Part shown: piece by piece, positions 51,803 through 53,369 of the stretch | How the letters are laid out: every line of letters begins with the position of its first letter | Position numbering within the stretch: position 1 is the first letter of the stretch | NCBI GenBank assembly: GCA_038244535.1 | Contig: JBBRTJ010000007.1 | Location: forward strand, 1-53,369 | Length of the DNA stretch: 53,369 bases | Direction: 5' to 3' | Source: JBBRTJ01 sp038244535 | GTDB taxonomy: Bacteria > Actinomycetota > Acidimicrobiia > Acidimicrobiales > Ilumatobacteraceae | Position numbers and translations under genes: made by a program | The notes under the pieces: model-generated | What the model saw: the letters and a program-made list of their open reading frames with translations, nothing else | Told to the model about the DNA's origin: nothing | Databases searched by the model: none

Positions 51803-51933
51803 GCAGTCGTGCTGTGAGCAGTGGTGCGGTGAGCGGCCGCCATGTGAGTAGTGGTGCCGTGGGCAGTGGTGCGGTGGGCAGTGGTGCGGCGGGCAGTGGT
51901 GCGGTGAGAAGTGGTGCCGTGAGCACCGATGCG
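51799..51933 (+). repeat. 15-bp tandem repeat of start codons
   Basis: Nine 15-bp units on the pattern GTGAGCAGTGGTGCG. Seven of the nine begin with GTG and most repeat SSGA or GSGA. The unit keeps the frame, so any GTG here could start the S component and copy number can change without breaking it. Confidence 0.85.
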
Positions 51934-52896
51934 CTGCGGTTGGGACCGAAGGCGGCCGTGCTCCTGGCGGTCACGTCGATGCTGGGCCTCGTGGCGTTCG
52001 TCTGGCCGCTCTTGGCGCAACCGGCGGGGGCCGTCGATGCCGCGCACGCCAGCGACGCGCCGTGGCTGATGGCGCTGCTCGTGCCACTGCTGCTGGCCCT
52101 GATCCTGGCCGAGGTGGCCGACGGCAGCCTCGATGCCAAAGGCGTCGCGGTCCTCGGGGTCCTCGCCGCGTGCGGGGCGGCGCTGCGGCTGCCGAGCGGG
52201 GGGACCGCCGGGTTCGAACCCGTCTTCTTCCTGCTCTTCCCCGCGGGGCGAGTCCTCGGGCGGGGCTTCGGCTTCGTCCTCGGCGCCGTCACCTTGTTTG
52301 CCTCGGCGCTCCTCACCGGTGGCATCGGGCCGTGGCTGCCGTTCCAGATGCTGGCCGCGGCGTGGCTCGGCTTCGGCGCCGGATGCCTGCCCCGGGGGCC
52401 GCGCTGGCGCAGCCGCCGGGCCGAGGTGGCGCTGCTGGCTGCCTACGCCGCGGTGGCGTCGCTGGTGTTCGGACTGTTGCTCGACCTGTGGTTCTGGCCG
52501 TTCGGCACCGACGGCACGAGCCTCGCCTTCGTGCCTGGTGACCCGATCATCGACAACCTGCGACGGTTCTGGGCCTTCCACCTGTCGACGGCGATGGCGT
52601 TCGACCTCGGGCGGGCCGTCACCAGCGTCGTGCTGGTGCTGGCCTGCGGTGCGCCCGTGCTGGCGGCATTGCGCCGGGTGGCCAAGCGGGCCTCGTTCTC
52701 CGCGGCAGTCGTGATCGAGCCCGCTGCTAAGGTTTCCCACGCCTTCCGGGGTGGCGCAATGGCAGCGCGTCGGACTGTTAATCCGCAGGTTGAGGGTTCG
52801 AGTCCCTCCCCCGGAGCTGCGGGGAGGCCAGTTGGGCCTCCCCGCCATGCGGTCAAAGGGGCCAGTAGCTCAGTGGTCAGAGCGGGGGACTCATAA
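51799..52896 (+). CDS. ECF S-component-like membrane protein with odd ends
   Basis: Up to 365 residues. About six hydrophobic segments: AAVLLAVTSMLGLVAFVWPLLA, PWLMALLVPLLLALILAEVA, GVAVLGVLAACGAAL, FGFVLGAVTLFASALLTGG, EVALLAAYAAVASLVFGLLL, and TSVVLVLACGAPVLAALRR. Place and topology fit the substrate-binding S component of this ECF operon, inferred to be for cobalamin or a precursor. Two oddities: the first 45 residues are nine 5-residue repeats, each starting with a Val or Ala codon, mostly GTG; and no stop occurs until TAA 52894, so the frame runs through the tRNA-Asn gene into tRNA-Met. The functional start may be GTG 51919 (VSTDALRLG). Confidence 0.75.
   Translation: MSSRAVSSGAVSGRHVSSGAVGSGAVGSGAAGSGAVRSGAVSTDALRLGPKAAVLLAVTSMLGLVAFVWPLLAQPAGAVDAAHASDAPWLMALLVPLLLALILAEVADGSLDAKGVAVLGVLAACGAALRLPSGGTAGFEPVFFLLFPAGRVLGRGFGFVLGAVTLFASALLTGGIGPWLPFQMLAAAWLGFGAGCLPRGPRWRSRRAEVALLAAYAAVASLVFGLLLDLWFWPFGTDGTSLAFVPGDPIIDNLRRFWAFHLSTAMAFDLGRAVTSVVLVLACGAPVLAALRRVAKRASFSAAVVIEPAAKVSHAFRGGAMAARRTVNPQVEGSSPSPGAAGRPVGPPRHAVKGASSSVVRAGDS
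52728..52733 (+). promoter_or_regulatory. Putative -10 element, tRNA-Asn
   Basis: TAAGGT 11 nt upstream of the first base of tRNA-Asn, a normal distance for a short tRNA leader. It lies inside the open S-component frame. Confidence 0.4.
52745..52816 (+). tRNA. tRNA-Asn (GTT)
   Basis: Acceptor TCCGGGG pairs with CCCCGGA; the D-arm has GGCGCAATGGCAGCGC. The anticodon loop is CTGTTAA with GTT. The T-arm GAGGGTTCGAGTCCCTC is intact. CCA is not encoded. Confidence 0.97.
52819..52845 (+). terminator. Strong hairpin between the two tRNA genes
   Basis: GCGGGGAGGCC pairs with GGCCTCCCCGC, 11 perfect GC-rich pairs around the loop AGTTG, starting 3 nt after tRNA-Asn. No T-run follows. A terminator or a 3'-processing barrier for tRNA-Asn. 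Confidence 0.75.
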
Positions 52897-52934
52897 TCCT
52901 TTGGTCGCAGGTTCGATCCCTGCCTGGCCCACCA
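52859..52934 (+). tRNA. tRNA-Met (CAT)
   Basis: Acceptor GGGCCAG pairs with CTGGCCC; the anticodon loop CTCATAA carries CAT; T-arm CAGGTTCGATCCCTG; CCA is encoded at 52932-52934. It reads as an elongator tRNA-Met, though a CAT anticodon could also be the lysidine-modified tRNA-Ile2. Confidence 0.93.
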
Positions 52935-52994
52935 CTACCTAGCTGCTCCTAGCTGGGGATTCGTGCTTGAAGGGGCGTAAGGATGGGGGGAGCC

Positions 52995-53020
52995 TGCCAT
53001 CGCACACGGGTGTGATGGCA
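52995..53020. terminator. Hairpin downstream of tRNA-Met
   Basis: TGCCATCGCAC pairs with GTGTGATGGCA in 11 pairs with one G-T, around CGGG. It lies 60 nt after tRNA-Met and just before the antitoxin promoter, so it may end tRNA transcription or be an extra operator. Confidence 0.5.
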
Positions 53021-53031
53021 GCAGCTCACGG

Positions 53032-53065
53032 CGTCACGACATCTTGGTATCGTGATGTCGTGACG
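53032..53065. promoter_or_regulatory. Operator overlapping the antitoxin promoter and start
   Basis: Perfect 12-bp arms CGTCACGACATC and GATGTCGTGACG are separated by 10 bp. The gap contains TATCGT (53048-53053), a -10-like hexamer ending 6 nt before GTG 53060, which itself lies in the right arm. This is typical of an autorepressed toxin-antitoxin operon. Confidence 0.7.
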
Positions 53066-53269
53066 AAGCAGACGACAGTGCGGTTGCCGGAGGAGCTGGC
53101 TGAGCAGGCCGAAGTCGTGGCGCGCGTTCAAGGCACGAGCCTCAACGCGCTGATCGTCGAGTCCTTGGCGTCCGAGGTGGAGCGAGTGCGCGGCGATCGG
53201 GACTTTACGAACCGGGCCAGGAAGCTGCTCGAGCGCGACAAGGAGCTCCTCGACCGACTCGCCACGTGA
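53060..53269 (+). CDS. Ribbon-helix-helix antitoxin
   Basis: 69 residues. TKQTTVRLPEELAEQAEVVA is the Arc/CopG-like ribbon and first helix, and VQGTSLNALIVESLASEVERV the second helix. The C-terminal part DFTNRARKLLERDKELLDRLAT is a charged helix of the kind that wraps a toxin. Start GTG 53060 sits in an inverted repeat, so the protein probably represses its own transcription. It overlaps the Doc-like gene by GTGA. In this family the usual partner is a Fic/Doc kinase, matching the downstream frame. Confidence 0.85.
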   Translation: MTKQTTVRLPEELAEQAEVVARVQGTSLNALIVESLASEVERVRGDRDFTNRARKLLERDKELLDRLAT

Positions 53270-53369
53270 TCCGCTACTTGAAGCTTGCCGAGTAGTTTTG
53301 GCTTGCCGAGCAAGTGACCGGGATCGATGCGGCGACGCTGATCAGGGTGTCCCGCGTGGATCTGGCCGA
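53266..53369 (+). pseudogene. doc: Doc-like (Fic family) toxin, interrupted by an amber stop, runs off the window
   Basis: From GTG 53266 the frame reads VIRYLKLAE and then TAG at 53293. It continues in the same frame as FWLAEQVTGIDAATLIRVSR up to the window end. Doc toxins begin with YL.L...L.LA...TG, so the stop falls inside the conserved start of the protein. Either the toxin is dead or translation restarts at a downstream GTG (53314). Doc phosphorylates EF-Tu through a Fic motif, which would lie outside the window. Confidence 0.65.

Overview
The window is GC-rich bacterial DNA with dense, mostly overlapping genes. The housekeeping genes, the F420-type oxidoreductases, a Gram-positive style Tad pilus locus and the absence of outer-membrane genes all point to an actinobacterium. 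The combination of acyl-CoA, Rieske and amidohydrolase genes beside phoH-ybeY-era, recO-uppS-glyS and ppdK-dnaG-rpoD suggests an Acidimicrobiia-like lineage, but that placement is inference.

Layout. 1-2.5 kb holds a decayed phage-tail-like gene, gpsA and a frameshifted phosphopantetheinyl transferase. 2.5-18 kb is mainly catabolic: a CoA-transferase/acyl-CoA dehydrogenase pair, a cupin protein, ppk2, a Rieske oxygenase coupled to an amidohydrolase-fold protein, SnoaL and pirin proteins, a phosphatase, SDRs, F420-type enzymes and a D-aminoacylase/amidohydrolase/SDR operon. At 18.0-19.2 kb lie a PemK/MazF-fold protein and an unrecognised protein with a heptad-repeat N-terminus. 19.2-25.7 kb (minus strand) is a nine-gene Tad (Flp-type) pilus operon, with a BldC/excisionase-like regulator divergent from it. 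26.2-46.8 kb is core genome: phoH, ybeY, a CNNM/CorC protein, era, a dimethylformamidase-like lipoprotein, a DinG-like helicase, two cyclic-nucleotide-domain proteins (one fused to an MFS transporter), uppS, recO, an AlkP-fold phosphodiesterase, glyS, ppdK, a TerC protein, dnaG and rpoD. 46.8-52.9 kb is a cobalamin-riboswitch operon. The right end has tRNA-Asn, tRNA-Met and a toxin-antitoxin pair whose Doc toxin has an in-frame stop.

The most interesting system is the riboswitch operon. It encodes a secreted alpha/alpha-toroid protein, then a membrane-anchored DUF4430/transcobalamin-C-terminal-like domain on a Thr/Ser stalk, then EcfT, a fused EcfA-EcfA' ATPase and an S-component-like membrane protein. 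Every gene overlaps the next by 4 bp. I infer a corrinoid uptake machine in which the two lobes of an intrinsic-factor/transcobalamin-like binder are separate polypeptides feeding an ECF transporter.

Many unrelated genes carry a TAnnnT hexamer ending 6-8 nt before the start codon with no Shine-Dalgarno sequence, which suggests widespread leaderless transcription. Several one-base disruptions (phage-tail gene, phosphopantetheinyl transferase, possibly the phosphatase) could be real decay or sequencing indels. Apart from the decayed first 730 bases, no gene-free stretch exceeds 300 bases.
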